A model generated the notes under the pieces. The model ran no database searches. It was not told the DNA's origin and worked only from the letters and a program-made list of their open reading frames with translations. A DNA stretch of 64,000 nt from Nissolia schottii (taxonomy: Eukaryota > Streptophyta > Magnoliopsida > Fabales > Fabaceae). A program made the translations under genes and the position numbers. The DNA lies in the NCBI GenBank assembly GCA_003254905.1, contig QANU01100135.1:1-64000 (forward strand). Direction: 5' to 3'. Shown here piece after piece: positions 20,868 to 32,625 of the stretch (within the stretch, counting starts at the first letter, position 1; the number at the start of each line of letters is the position of its first letter).

Positions 20868-22214
20868 GCCCGATAGGGCTTCCTAGGGTTTAGGTTTTCC
20901 AGGTTTATACATAGGCAGTAGCCTTGATGGCATTTGTACATATCATAGGTTAGGGATATTTTGGGGATTTGGCTTGTAACGGATCTGGCTGGCTTCTAAC
21001 CTATGTAATCGCGGCTAACTATTAATATAATGTTTACGTTTTTCCTATTCTGCTTTGATTTCAAAATTTAATGCAATTTCAAATTATGCTTGATGGTTAC
21101 ATCTTAAGGGCAATCTCGTCCACCCGTAGAAAATCAGGATTTTAAGCAGCGGGGTACTTCTTGGGAGCACCCATTCATAGTGTCTAGGGAGAAATTACGA
21201 GGAACTAGATCTCAATTCGTGAAATGAGGAAGAAATTCGGGGTTATGGAGGGATTTGGGGCGAATTAAGGTTCAAGGCAAAATGGTAATTTTGGGGGTAA
21301 CGGCTCTTGGCTAACCCTCCATCGGTCCCAATACACCTATTGGAAGCGAGACGAGCCACACGGATGGATTTGACCCACTTTACAACGGAAAGGCGCGTAG
21401 GTGACAATTTGCCGTCATACGGGGGTTTTACGGGCCATTCGCAAACGTAGCGGCCATAGCGGCTCGTAGCCAGGTCTAAGACCCTGCCTGCACCAAATCA
21501 GTGTGAGTGACGAAGTTGGACCCAAGAATTCGATGAAAATCGACGTTGGACGGGGAAAAACTCACAACAAGTAAGCTTTTCCCATGGGGGTAAAATCGGG
21601 AATTCGGGGGGATGTTTATCTTGGCTCCTATCGGCTTCTAATCCCAGATAGGATGTGGAACTGGAATGGGAAGGCTTCGGGAGAAAACAAAGCACAGAAT
21701 ACAAAATACCTTGCAAATTGGACAATTTTGCTGTAGTCATTAGAATGAATCTCAGGTCCGGATTTGAATGAACCAAATTCGAGGCGTATTCGAATGAACC
21801 CTGAAATATTTGTCCCTAAGTGTTTTCCACACTTCTCCTTCCTTGCTCCCTGCTTCCTGCTCTCCTCCAAGACTCATATACACCTCTCCCTTGCCTTCCT
21901 CGCAACCTTCCGGCTTACCTCGGCTACATCGTGGCCCGATTAGCATCATGCTTGTCAAGCTGCCAGGGTTTCGGTAGCCCCACCTCCTCTCGCGACCCTT
22001 CGGAATACCTGCAAAACCCTCGACCGTAAACAACGTCGTGCCTCATCTCTTCCGGGTGAGATGGCTGTCCATTGACGCCTGCGAACCCTGAGATGATCAG
22101 CCTCGAAGGAACCGATGCTCATTGGTCCAACACATCTCAACTCGTTGAGTGTGCACCGAATTCATGCTCGGAAGCATAGTGCAGCTCAGTCCTCAGGCTC
22201 TGTTAGACCAAACT
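20868..22214. other. element 2 internal leader, non-coding
   Basis: Between the end of the antisense gene and the PBS. On the element's sense strand this is the post-PBS leader. It aligns in layout with the same part of the type-1 internal regions (ATTCATGC, GCTCAGTCCTCAGGCTC near the PBS). No convincing ORF; a few degenerate ATTCGAATG sites lie near 21740-21800. Confidence 0.6.
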
Positions 22215-22226
22215 ACTCTGAAGCCA
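22215..22226 (-). promoter_or_regulatory. degenerate PBS of element 2
   Basis: Minus strand TGGCTTCAGAGT, the iMet-type site with changes, two bases from the LTR start at 22229. Confidence 0.75.
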
Positions 22227-22661
22227 ACTGCAACACCCTAGCTAGTTGGCCTATGCTTAAGTCATAGGCTTCCATGGCTAGGTGGTTGAACTCTGGTACT
22301 GTGAACTACTACTGTTCTATACTACTGGTTCAAATTAGGATTACGGAAAATACGGGTCATTTTGAAATTTCTTTGGCAAGTACGATTTCATAGAAAGTAA
22401 AGAGCCATGTGGATAGTAAATCACGTAACGTCATAATTAAAAGAATAAAGGAGAACGGATACATACCTGTAGTAGGGAAATCTGTCGGCAAAATATACAC
22501 ATAGGGGTCCGAATACACACAAATAAGTTTTAATATTACATACATAAAATCCACATAATATACATATACAACGAATAATGAAAAAGACTACGCACATGAG
22601 TGGTACTACTCACTTCGTGTACGGTACAAGCCTAAGCCTACTATCGTCAGGATCCTGTCCC

Positions 22662-22909
22662 CTACTCGTTGTCCTCCTCCTCCTGCTCGACTGGGTCCTC
22701 CTCCTCACTGGAGAAGTCCGTCACTGCCGTAAAGTCTCGCGAGGTGAAACGGCGCATTAAGACGGGGAGTACCCGCTTACGGGCAGTCGTCCGTTGGCCC
22801 CGACCTCGTACTGAGGGAGTGGATAGACCGGGGTCTGCATCTGGTGTGGTCTCTAGCTCTGGCTCCGGCTCTGACGGGGGCACCTCCTCATCTCCGTTAA
22901 GATGGATGG
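22662..22909 (-). pseudogene. LTR-leader ORF of LTR 2b, C-terminal part
   Basis: 73 codons ending in the acidic tail (EEEDPVEQEEEDNE). The N-terminal part (MTSPPAKDVWLFTR) lies at 58845-58632 on the other side of the array, so the insertion split this reading frame. Of the two type-2 copies this half is uninterrupted. No known domain. Confidence 0.5.
22905..22909. other. target-site duplication GATGG (left)
   Basis: Matches 58496-58500 and its duplicated copy 58627-58631. Uninterrupted LTR 2a reads AAGATGGATGGGATCTCGAC at 12663-12682, confirming a single insertion site for the entire array. Confidence 0.92.
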
Positions 22910-23384
22910 TGAAACACCCTAGCTAGTCAGCCTATGCTTAAGTCATAGACTTCCCGGCTAGGTAGTGCTCTTCTAGTGCTGCGAACCGTTATGATTCTAC
23001 ATCTTGACATAAACTTAGGGTTTACAAAATAACGGGCCAATTTAAACTTCATTTCAATAATACTAAGGAAAATAACGAGCCATACGCATCATATACCACA
23101 TAAGCATTGTCATAAAAATGTAAAGGAAGCACGAGTACATACCTGGCGTGCGGCGAGTACCCGAAGAAAATACACATACGGCCCAAAGATAACACACATA
23201 AGTATACATTAATATCATAATGAGTATCCTGTCCTACTACGGACATACATATCCAACATCACTCTATATACAATGGTACATATATATAATACTACAAGTG
23301 AAATAAACCTACGCACACGGATGAGTACTACTCATTGCGTGTACGACACTCCTACGGCTACAACTCTGGCGGGGTCCTGACACC

Positions 23385-23847
23385 CTACTCATCAGAATCC
23401 TCCTCTCACTCTGCGGGATCCCTCATCCTCGCTGGAGATATCCGTCACTGCGGTGAACTCGCGGGGCATGAACCTGCGTGGTCACACTAGGAGAACGCTC
23501 TTGCGGGCAGTAGTGCGCGTGCCTCGTCCTCGAACCGGAGGTGTAACTGGCTCTGGGTCGGTATCTAGCTTGGGTATCGGCTGTGGCTATGGCCTCGGCG
23601 GCGGAGGACTATCCTCTCTGTCGACGTGGATCGGATCACGGGTACTGCTACCTGGACGCTCGTCGATCCAGATGGGACGCATGGGTGACGATCCTGGCCC
23701 TCGAAGCCTGCGTCGGGCCTGCTCCAGACACTCTCCCAGAAAGTTCATAGGAACGAACGTGCTAGTCTCCAGTAAGGTGTAGGTGCGGTAGTTGCGCTGT
23801 CGTGAGCGCGTAAACAACCAAACATCCTTGGGAGGTGGCGATGACAT
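23385..23847 (-). pseudogene. LTR-leader ORF, LTR A copy
   Basis: Starts MSSPPPKDVWLFTRSRQRN after the stem-loop (23881-23898) and reads open to a stop at 23587 in its Pro/Arg-rich middle. The same coding region continues to an acidic tail ending at 23385. Common features of the four type-1 copies are PPPKDVWLFTR, a TLLETSTF segment, PIWIDERPGSSTRDP, a Pro/Glu stretch and TAVTDISSED. No known family; about 150 residues if unbroken. An overlapping frame from the first ATG (MTPVDRHV) is also open for about 70 codons in LTRs D and E. Confidence 0.45.
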
Positions 23848-23880
23848 GCCTATCAACTGGAGTCATACACGAGTGGGGAT

Positions 23881-23898
23881 AAGAACGACTTCGTTCTT
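23881..23898 (-). promoter_or_regulatory. LTR stem-loop, type-1 form
   Basis: AAGAAC / GTTCTT arms with a 6-base loop. Compared with GAGAAC / GTTCTC in types 3 and 4, the outer pair has changed on both sides. Confidence 0.55.
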
Positions 23899-24959
23899 AA
23901 TGGAAACTCTACGGGGCTTCTATAGTTCAATTACTCGGGCAGATTCCAAGCCACTCAGGAATACCTCTAAGTGTCATGCATACTAGACTCCTACTGTTTA
24001 ATTATCTTGGCCTACGTCCTGAGCAACTTTATCTAAGTTACTAGGTGATTAGCTCTCTAATCATGTCATTACCTGGGCTTCGTGCTTATTAACTGTACGT
24101 TGCTATTAGAGACATACTATTCGTCTTGGGACGTTCCCTTGATGATATATCACACATGAACAGTTATACATAATGCTTAAAGCAGGTATATATACATACG
24201 TATCATCATATCATCAATTATCAATTCATACATTTAATTTCACAGTGCATGAGGGCATCTGGGGATCTCTTACGTGCTCTATGGCTGCGTCCTACTTAGT
24301 CCTTGCACCCATGTAACCGTGGCCTCGGATTACAACCTCTTTTTGCCACTATTGTATCGACCCGGCGGTGCTCTTTACCGAAATGGTAGCTAACCATGCA
24401 TAGCTCATAGGAGGTAATCATCGAATACAATAGGTGCAACCATCCCCTCTTGCTGGAATGGCGAGGGATCAAACCTATGAGTGATCGGGCGTGGACACGC
24501 TTAGATCGGCCTTATGACTCAATCTGGTTTCTCTTTCCTCTTTTAGTGGGGCCCCTTAGTTATCATTTCATTTGTACAGACCTATGCCTGTTTTATATAT
24601 CTGGGCCTAAGCCCGTCTCTCATCGTGGTCAGGTCTCTTTACCTGCGTTGCTCATAACCAATTCATCTTGCTGAATTGGCCAAAGGCGTGTCTGTAAGAC
24701 CTTGCCAAGACAATAGGGGTTTCCTAATCATATAACTAGACTCCTTAACTGTGGTCGACCGTACCAACCCTAATCCTTCTTTGTTTCCTAGGGTTCCATT
24801 ATGATCTTCATTAGACTTTAACGTGAACTTCTAATTATCTAAGGTCGTCCTAACTCTTACGATGGCCTTTCCTCATGATGCATGCTTAAATTACACAAAG
24901 ACATACATAACTATGCAGGTTGGATTCCATATAACCTTTAAAATCATAAGTTTTCAGTA

Positions 24960-25182
24960 AGCATTCAAATACCTAGGGTTTTCACATTCGATTGCTTCTT
25001 TCAATTGAATCCCTTAGGGATTCAATTGACTGAAATCCTTCTCGGTCTTTCATTCGAATGAAATCCTCAAGTATTCGATTGAAATCCTCCGCGGTCTTTC
25101 ATTCGAATGAAATCCTAAAGTATTCGATTGAAATCCCAAAATCTTCTTTCATTCGAATCTGTGGGAATTCAATCGAATGGTA
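24960..25182. repeat. CATTCGAATG / TATTCGATTG array, LTR A
   Basis: About eleven sites, including a near-perfect tandem of ATTCGAATGAAATCC..AAGTATTCGATTGAAATCC units. About 230 bp downstream (minus strand) of the donor-like TTACCCAC at 25414-25421. Confidence 0.88.
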
Positions 25183-25314
25183 CAGTAAAAAAATCGCCCC
25201 AAGAGTAACTTTCTCAGGGGTTTTCTCCGCGTAACACTTTCGGCTTCTACAGTAATCTAATCAGTACAGTTATGGTTTCCAAACCTCAAAATCGTCAAAA
25301 TCTAACCTCCCTAA

Positions 25315-25642
25315 CTGATTTCCTATAGTTTGAAAAAAATGGTTTTTCACTCACATACACAGAAATGCATATAAACAATCATCAAATAAACCACATAGAC
25401 AGTGGGCTTAGAGTTACCCACATCCGATGGAAATTTCAGTCTGGTACACTGGAAGTAGAGAATTTCCTCTTCGCAACGGCGTGCTCCTATGATTTTTCCG
25501 AAGTCCGAAAATGCTTCCGTGATGTGCCTGAGCGGGACGGGTGTTTGTGAAAATGAAATGAAAGTGACGTTCTGAAGGTGGCTATTTATAGCCTTTGTAT
25601 TTTTCCTTTTCTTATTTTTCCTTTTCTTTTTCTTTTGTTATC

Positions 25643-25681
<39 letters not shown>

Positions 25682-26009
25682 NTCATTTCCTATAGTTTGA
25701 AAAAAATGGTTTTTCACTCACATACACAAAAATGCATATAAACAATCATCAAATAAACCACATAGACAGTGGGCTTAGAGTTACCCACATCCGATGGAAA
25801 TTTCAGTCTGGTACACTGGAAGTAGAGAATTTCCTCTTCGCAACGGCGTGCTCCTATGATTTTTCCGAAGTCCGAAAATGCTTCCGTGATGTGCCTGAGC
25901 GGGACGGGTGTTTGTGAAAATGAAATGAAAGTGACGTTCTGAAGGTGGCTATTTATAGCCTTTGTATTTTTCCTTTTCTTATTTTTCCTTTTCTTTTTCT
26001 TTTGTTATC

Positions 26010-26049
<40 letters not shown>

Positions 26050-26050
26050 G
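25315..26050. other. 367-bp duplication around a single N
   Basis: The sequence from about 25318 to 25681 is repeated almost exactly from 25685, the two joined by an N at 25682. LTRs B, D and E have it once. Most likely an unmerged contig overlap at the TTA microsatellite. Confidence 0.85.
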
Positions 26051-26850
26051 TTATATTATTATTATTATTGTTATATTTATAAACTTTATAACTTCTGCTG
26101 AAAGAAATTAAATAGCCTCTGACCGGTTCCATTTTCGTTTCATTGCATTTTGTCCAATATTTCACACACCGGTTGCCCTAAAAATATTTCGAGCATACCG
26201 TCGTGACCCCTTGATTTTTCCCTTCGACCCGGGAACTACCACTAAGGAATTTTTGACCGTTTTACTGTGCCCAAAAATTCCACGAGCGTTTTCCGGTATC
26301 CGAAACGAATTCCGTTCGAGTCGAAACTCTCCTGGATGCGCTGGAAAATTTCCCGGACAACGAGACCTAATCCCAGTCGCTAATTCGGAGATTTTATAGG
26401 TTAAATTCTCCTTCCTGGATCCTCGGAATGCCTTTTGATTCCCCACGACGGCTTAACCCACGGGTTTTCCGTACATGAGAAAATCGGGTTGTCACATTTC
26501 ACCCTTCTTATTTGAAATTTCATCCCCGAAATTTGAACGTCACTGTGTTTCTAGGCTACTTTTGGGAGAATTAGGGTTCTAAGATCCCCTGGGTACGCAT
26601 GCCCGCTCGGGACCTCTAGAGGTGGATTAGAGACATTAAAACCTCACCAAAAGGGCTGCATTCGAATCCCCAATGGTCATTCACTCGAATGAATTGCAGA
26701 GTTCCTAAGGCAATCGAAAACCACATTCGAATGCTAGCCGGATTCGATTGAATTTCGAATTGCATTCAAATGAACTGCGACCTGAAGCTGTTTTAAACGC
26801 TTCTCATTCCCTTTTCTCTTACTCTCACTCGTTTCCCCTCTTCTCATCTG

Positions 26851-26859
26851 AAACCCTAG
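26851..26859 (+). promoter_or_regulatory. telo-box-like AAACCCTAG ahead of antisense gene 1
   Basis: Followed by a long pyrimidine-rich leader up to the ATG, a combination common in plant gene promoters and 5' UTRs. Present at the same place in the other type-1 copies; element 2 has AACCCTAG. Confidence 0.35.
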
Positions 26860-27048
26860 CAGAGCTAGAACCAAGTTACTCTCCTTCCCACTTCAATTGC
26901 TTGCAATTTCTCACTCTCCCTCTTGTTCCCTAGCCTTCCCCTTCCTCCTCCTTCCTCATTCCCTCACATTTCTGTCCCCCTTGCTCTCTACCCGAATCTC
27001 TCACCCCCATTTTCTCTTCCATCCCCCAAAATCACCACATCCATCATC

Positions 27049-28447
27049 ATGAGTCATCATACCGGCCGTCCTTCGAGGTCCAAGAACCCTCAACCTCCTC
27101 CTCCACGTGACCTTCCCCACTGGTTCTCTACCGAAGCCCAATGGCAGAACTTTGAAGCCAACTTCAAAGAGCGGGCGGTCATGGAGCCTAAGATCCTTGA
27201 TCGTGCCACCTTCGAGGAGGCGTCGGAGGAAATTTTGGCCTATCTGGACTCGGCCGAGCTCTTGGGGTTCCTGTGCTTCCACCACCCCGTGTACCCGCAC
27301 CTCGTCTGGGTCTTTTACAACAATATGCGGATCGTGGACAACATGCTCACCTCGGAGGTGTGTGGTGTACCAATAGAGCTGTCTCTGGAGCAATTCTGGA
27401 CAGTTCTGGAGCTTCTGCACGCGGGGAATGACCTAGCCTCGGGCCTATCGGAGTGGGCGTTCGACTCGGTTGGCATTCCTTTCGGGGAGGACATGGCATT
27501 AGGTGCCATCGGCCACTCGGGCCTCAAGAGCGCCAAGAACAGGCCTCAGGTGAGCGGCTTACCGGTGGAGCAGAGGATTTATCATTACCTGCTCACCCAT
27601 ACTCTCGTCTCGCGGAACGGGAATCACGCGGTGACGACCCGCGATGATTGCTTGGTGATGTGGGCCTCGCCGAGCACCACGAGATCAACTGGGCCCTCTA
27701 TGTCATGCAGCACATGGGTCAGGCGCGGATTCGGGGTAACGCGCTCCCTTACAGCGTTCAGATCACCGAGATCCTCCAGTATTTCCAAGTGCCTCTTGAG
27801 GGTACATATCTCGCTCATTTGCCTTTTCCTTTCTGCCTTTGACTTTTATTATGAATTGTCTTTATGAATGCATGGTCTTATACCTTTGATTACCGTTCCT
27901 TGCACGCAGGTGAATTGAAGTGGTCCCCTAAAGTTACTTGGAAGGTGGACTCGGGCTGCTTAGCCAAAATGCACATTTCCCTAAACAACGCCCATCAGCT
28001 GGCCTACAATGTGCCTCAGGGTAGCCGTGCAAGAAAAAGGGTTGCACCCTCTTCACCTTCCGCTCCATCCTCTCCCGCCGATCCTGCGGCTGCTGTTTCG
28101 ACCTCAGCGGAGCCTACACCTTCCCCTGGCCTCTCACAGTCCCAGATGGACTTGTTGATGAGCCGACTGGATGCTCTGAGCATGGGCCTGTCTCGTCTCG
28201 ATCGGCTCGAGCAGTTGGACTTGCACACGGGCCATCTTGAGCGGCTAATGGCACAGGCCGATCGTCTTGAGCAGATGGCGACACAGACCGACCATAGCAT
28301 GCTCCGGTTGGGTCAGGACTTGGATGCCGTCTATACGCACTGGGCTGGGTACGCTCAGGGGGTTCCACGGGCGGCGTCTCGACTTCAGGCCCTGCTCCGG
28401 CTGCTATGGAGGAAGATCCGGCTCCGGACACTGAGGAAGCGGATTAG
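27049..28447 (+). pseudogene. antisense spliced gene, copy 1
   Basis: Exon 1 is 27049-27801, intron 27802-27909 (GTACAT ... CGCAG), exon 2 27910-28447, end EEAD. Full-length copies would encode about 430 residues. The N-terminal ~250 residues resemble the plant 'putative transposon protein' family: start MSHHTGRPSRSKNPQ, LPHWFSTEAQWQNFE, FYNNMRIVDN, EVCGVPIELSLEQFWTV, GLPVEQRIYHYLLTH. Exon 2 has a basic RARKRV patch, a Ser/Pro/Ala linker, a Leu-rich helix region (LLMSRLDALSMGLSRLDRLE) and an acidic tail. This copy has a 1-base deletion near 27665 and another near 28340, so it is broken. It is antisense to the retroelement and lies next to its 3' LTR. Role unknown. Confidence 0.75.
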
Positions 28448-29790
28448 TTTTCTTAGGGCTACTAGAATAGGTAGTGTAGAATTATGTATAGGCTAACCAT
28501 CGAATGTTTTGTAAGTATTAGGGGGTAGGGGCATTTTGGGAATTTGATGTAATTGGTCCAGTTGGCTCCTACATTTTGTAACTTGGCGGCTAATTATTAA
28601 TGCAACTTTTATGTTATCTTTCAAATCTTCAAGTCTTATTAAATATTGGTTGAATGTGCGTTTCATAGTTCTTTTGTACACCTTAGGGGCGATTTAGTCC
28701 AAAAGGGTCAACTTAAGATTTTGAGCAGATTGTTTTCCTTCGTTGATACCTAAGGATGGTATCTTGAGCACGAGTAAGAGAATTTAGATCATGGTTAACA
28801 AAATTAAGGGGAAAATGCAAGGCTATGGGGGTATTTCCCTCCGTTTAAGGGGCAAGGGTAAAATGGTCATTTTGGAGGACAGCAACTCCCGGCTTACCCT
28901 TGGCTGGCCTCTGTGTATCTATTGAAGGTGGAATGGAAGCCGCATGAGCAAATTTGACCGAGCGTGCGAGAATCGCGCCCTCATCTAGGCCTTTGCCTTA
29001 TTACGGGGTTGCACGGGACATACGCTAAGGGACTAGCCGTATTGGCTCAGGGTCGGGTCCAAAACCATGCCTGTACCTAGGCAGACTAGTTGGCAAAGCG
29101 CGGTTGGGAGTTTTGGCCAAAATCACCTTTGAATGGGCTAACATCCATAATAGACGGACTTTACCATCAAGGGGTAAATTTGAGCAATCAAGGGGTTTGC
29201 CATTGAGCTCTTCGCCTTTCAATCCCCCTCAACTATGAGGACTGAGGTGGGGAGGCATCGAAGTGCCACGAAATGCAGAATTTCAAGGTGCATTGCAATT
29301 TGAACCACATTGCTGCTATCATTCGAATGCGCCTTCTGCTAGCATTCGAATGCATCCCTAATTCGTGAAGCATTCTAATGATGCATTCGAGTGAATCCTG
29401 AAATTTTCCCTTAAGTGTTTGAACACCTTTTCCTGCCAATCCCTGGCTACCTTCTTACCTTAAGGGTCCCAAATTACTCTTCCTTCCCTATTTCTCTCCT
29501 CCTATTGATTTGTCGGCCTAACCCGGGTCGTCCAAAGGTCCCATACCTACCTCGTTTGCCGCGTTTCTGTTCCTTAGGTGACCCTGTAAAACCTGTCAAC
29601 GTAAGTGACGTCGTGCGTCATCTCTTCCGGGCGACGTGGCTGCCTCGACGACATCCACGAATCCTGAGGTGATCAGCCTCAGAGGAACCGATGTTCACTG
29701 ACTCAGCATATCACAGCTCGTCGAGCGTGCACCGAATTCATGCCTAAAAGCATAGTGCGGCTCAGTCCTCAGGCTTTATTGGACCAAACT

Positions 29791-29802
29791 ACTCTGATAC
29801 CA
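29791..29802 (-). promoter_or_regulatory. PBS of unit 1 at LTR B
   Basis: Minus strand TGGTATCAGAGT, two bases from LTR B. Confidence 0.88.
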
Positions 29803-30279
29803 AATGAAACACCCTAGCTAGTCGGCCTATGCTTAAGTCATAGACTTCCCGGCTAGGTGGTGCTCTTCTGGTGCTGCGAACCGTTATGATTCTACATCTT
29901 GACTTAAAATCAGGGTTTACAAAATAACGGGCCAATTTAAACTTCATTTCAATGATACTAAGGAAAATAACGTGCCGTACGCATCATATACCGCATAAGC
30001 ATTATCATAAAAATGTAAAGGAAGCACGAGTACGTACCTGGCGTACGGCGAGTACCCGAAGAAAATACAGATACGGGCCAAAGATAACACACATAATTAT
30101 ACATTAATATCATAAGGAGTATCTTGTCCTACTACGGACATACATATCCAACATCACTCTATATACAATGGTACATATTTACAATACTACAAGTGAACTA
30201 AACCTACGCACACGGATGAGTACTACTCATTGCGTGTACGACACTCCTACGGCTGCAACTCTGGCGGGGTCCTGACACC

Positions 30280-30744
30280 CTACTCATCAGAATCCTCCTC
30301 TCGCTCTGCGGGATCCACCTCATCCTCGCTGGAGATATCCGTCACTGCGGTGAACTTGCGGGGCATGAACCTGCGTGGTCGCACTGGGAGAACTCTCTTA
30401 CAGGCGGTAGTGCACGTGCCTAGTCGTTGAACCGGAGGTGTAACTGGCTCTGGGTCGGTATCTGGCTCGGGAATCGGCTGTGGCTCTGGCCTCGGCGGCG
30501 GAGGACCGTCCTCTCTGTCGACGAGGATTGGATCGCGGGTGCAGCTACCTGGATGGTCGTCGATCCAGATGGGACGCATGGGCGACGATCCTAGCCCTCG
30601 AAGCCTGCTTCAGGCTTGCTCCGGACACTCTCCCGGAAAGTTTGCAGGAGCGAACGTGCTGGTCTCCAGTAAGGTATAGGTGCGGTAGTTACGCTGTCGT
30701 AAGCGCGTAAATAACCAAACATCCTTGGGAGGCGGCGATGACAT
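30280..30744 (-). pseudogene. LTR-leader ORF, LTR B copy
   Basis: About 154 codons from MSSPPPKDVWLFT to the acidic end EEDSDE. One TGA, where other copies have CGA (Arg), interrupts it about 15 codons upstream of the internal MRPIWIDDHPG; the rest (30579-30280) is open. CGA to TGA is the change expected from deamination of a methylated CpG. It contains the DREDGPPPPRPEPQPIPEPD Pro/Glu segment. No known family. Confidence 0.5.
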
Positions 30745-31871
30745 GCCTATCAACTGGAGTCATACACGAGTGGGGATAAGAACGACTTCGTTCTTAATGG
30801 AAACTCTACGGGGCTTCTATAGTTCAATTACTCGCGCAGATTCCAGGCCACTCAGGAATACCTCTAAGTGTCATGCATACTAGACTCCTATTGTTTAATT
30901 ATCTTGGCCTACGTCCTGAGCAGCTTTATCTAAGTTACTAGGTGATTGGCTCTCTAATCATGTCATTACCTGGGCTTCGTGCTTATTACCTGTACGTTGC
31001 TATTAGAGACATACTATTCGTCTTGGGACGTTCCCTTGACGATATATCATTCATGAACAGTATACATAATGCTTAAAGCAGGTATACATACATACGTATC
31101 ATCATATCATCAATTATCAATTCATACATTTAATTTCACAGTGCATGAGGGGATCTGGGGATCTCTTACGCGCTCTATGGCTGCATCCTACTTAGTCCTT
31201 GCACCCTTGTATCCGTGGCCTCGGATTACAACCTCTTTTTGCCACTATTGTATCGACCCGGCGGCGCTCTTTACCGGTATGGTAGCTAACCATGCAAAGC
31301 TCATAGGAGGTAATCATCGAATACAATAGGTGCAACCATCCCCTCTTGCTGGCATGGCGAGGGATCAAACCTATGAGTGATCGGGCGTGGACACGCTTAG
31401 ATCGGCCCTATGACTCGATCCGGTTTCTCTTTCCTCTTTTAGTGGGGCCCCTTAGTTATCATTTTATTTGTACAGACCTATGCCTGTTTTACATATCTGG
31501 GTCTAAGCCCGTCTCTCATCGTGGTCAGGTCTCTTTACCTGCGTTGCTCATAACCAATTCATCTTGCTGAATTGGCTAGAGGCGTGTCTGTAAGACCTTG
31601 CAAAGAGAATAGGGGTTTCCTAATCATATAACTAGACTCCTTAACTGTGGTCGACCGTACCAACTGGGGTCGGAACCTTCCTAATCCTTCTTTGTTTCCT
31701 AGGGTTCCATTATGATCTTCATTAGACTTTAACGTGAACTTCTAATTATCTAAGGTCGTCCTAACTCTTACGACGACCTTTCCTCATGATGCATGCTTAA
31801 ATTACACAAAGACATACATAACTATGCAGGTTGGATTCCATATAACCTTTAAAATCATAAGTTTTCAGTAA

Positions 31872-32092
31872 GCATTTGAATACCTAGGGTTTTCGCATTC
31901 GATTGCTTCTTTCAATCGAATCCCTTAGGGATTCAATCGACTGAATTCCTTCTCGGTCTTTCATTCGAATGAAATCCTCAAGTATTCGATTGAAATCCTC
32001 CACGGTCTTTCATTCGAATGAAATCGTCAAGTATTCGATTGAAATCCCAAAATCTTCTTTCATTTGAATCCGTGGGAATTCAATCGAATGGT
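31872..32092. repeat. CATTCGAATG / TATTCGATTG array, LTR B
   Basis: Same layout and sites as in LTR A, with scattered base changes. Confidence 0.88.
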
Positions 32093-32324
32093 ACAGTTAA
32101 AAAATCGCCTCGAGAGTAACTTTCTCAGGGGTTTTCTCCGCGTAACATTTTTGGCTTCTACAGTAATCCAATCAGTACAGTTATGGTTTCCAAACCTCAA
32201 AATCATCAAAATCTAACCTCCCTAACTCATTTCCTATAGTTTGACAAAAATGGTTTGTCACTCACATACACAGAAATACATATAAACAATCATCAAATAA
32301 ACCACATAGACAGTGGGCTTACAG

Positions 32325-32332
32325 TTACCCAC
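32325..32332 (-). promoter_or_regulatory. conserved donor-like site, LTR B
   Basis: Minus strand CGGAT|GTGGGTAACTG, about 160 bp downstream of the TATA box; GTGGG and CCCAC around it can pair. Confidence 0.5.
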
Positions 32333-32492
32333 ATCCGATGGAAATTTCGGTCCGGTAGACTGGAAGTAGAGAATTTCCTCTTCGCAACGGCGTGCTCCTA
32401 TGATTTTTCCGAAGTCCGAAAATGCTTCCGCGATATGCCTGAGCGGGACTAGTGTTTGTGAAAATGAAATGAAAGTGACGTTCTGAAGGTGG

Positions 32493-32501
32493 CTATTTAT
32501 A
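32493..32501 (-). promoter_or_regulatory. TATA box, LTR B
   Basis: Minus strand TATAAATAG within GGCTATAAATAGCC, about 540 bp from the LTR start. Kept in LTRs A, D (43975-43983) and E (57978-57986). Confidence 0.65.
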
Positions 32502-32554
32502 GCCTTTGTTTTTTTTCCTTTTCTTATTTTTCCTTTTCTTTTTCTTTTGTTATC

Positions 32555-32580
32555 TGTTATTATTATTATTATTATTATTA

Positions 32581-32618
<38 letters not shown>

Positions 32619-32625
32619 TTATAAA
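32555..32625. repeat. TTA microsatellite, LTR B
   Basis: About 22 TTA/ATT triplets. Repeat number differs among LTRs A, B, D and E. Confidence 0.9.

Larger units (their letters stand above)
22229..22909 (-). repeat. type-2 LTR, right copy (2b), first part
   Basis: TGCAACACCCTAGCTAGTTGG onward, closely similar to 11966-12667 of LTR 2a. Cut after GATGG by the tandem array; continues at 58632. Includes the acidic end of its leader ORF. Confidence 0.9.
22910..26496 (-). repeat. type-1 LTR A
   Basis: TGAAACACCCTAGCTAGTC ... ATCGGGTTGTCACA. It is 3,587 bp as assembled, about 3,220 bp if the 367-bp repeat around the N at 25682 is counted once. TATA box 25582-25590 (repeated 25949-25957). The terminal TGTCACA carries one change. 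Confidence 0.9.
26497..29804 (-). other. type-1 internal region 1 (PPT to PBS)
   Basis: 3,308 bp. The minus strand ends AATAAGAAGGGTGAAA (PPT) at the right border of LTR A and starts with the PBS TGGTATCAGAGT (29802-29791). CATTCGAATG-type sites lie at 26660-26775 and 29320-29395. It carries one antisense gene (27049-28447). The stretch 28448-29790 is a non-coding leader with no ORF I would defend. Confidence 0.85.

Noticed and set aside
24960..25182. CRISPR-like array of short palindromic repeats
   Set aside because: Eukaryotic LTR context, degenerate motifs, irregular spacing and repeated spacers; no cas genes.
25953..26165. Asn/Ile-rich small protein (also 32258-32674, 43979-44164)
   Set aside because: Translation of the TTA microsatellite; length varies with repeat number.
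26923..27048. N-terminal extension MFPSLPLPPPSSFPH as part of the antisense protein
   Set aside because: It translates the pyrimidine-rich leader; the downstream ATG (MSHH/MSHS) is where conservation with element 2 begins.
27001..27420. Minus-strand frame of 139 codons (and equivalents at 33549, 38196, 45000) as an element-encoded protein
   Set aside because: It is the exact shadow of exon 1 of the antisense gene; the plus frame has the conserved motifs and splice sites.
30230..30430. Ser/Arg-rich plus-strand ORFs in LTR leader regions (also 41719-42168, 23453-23782, 55714-55914)
   Set aside because: Antisense shadows of the leader ORF; the minus frame shares its start and acidic end across LTR types.
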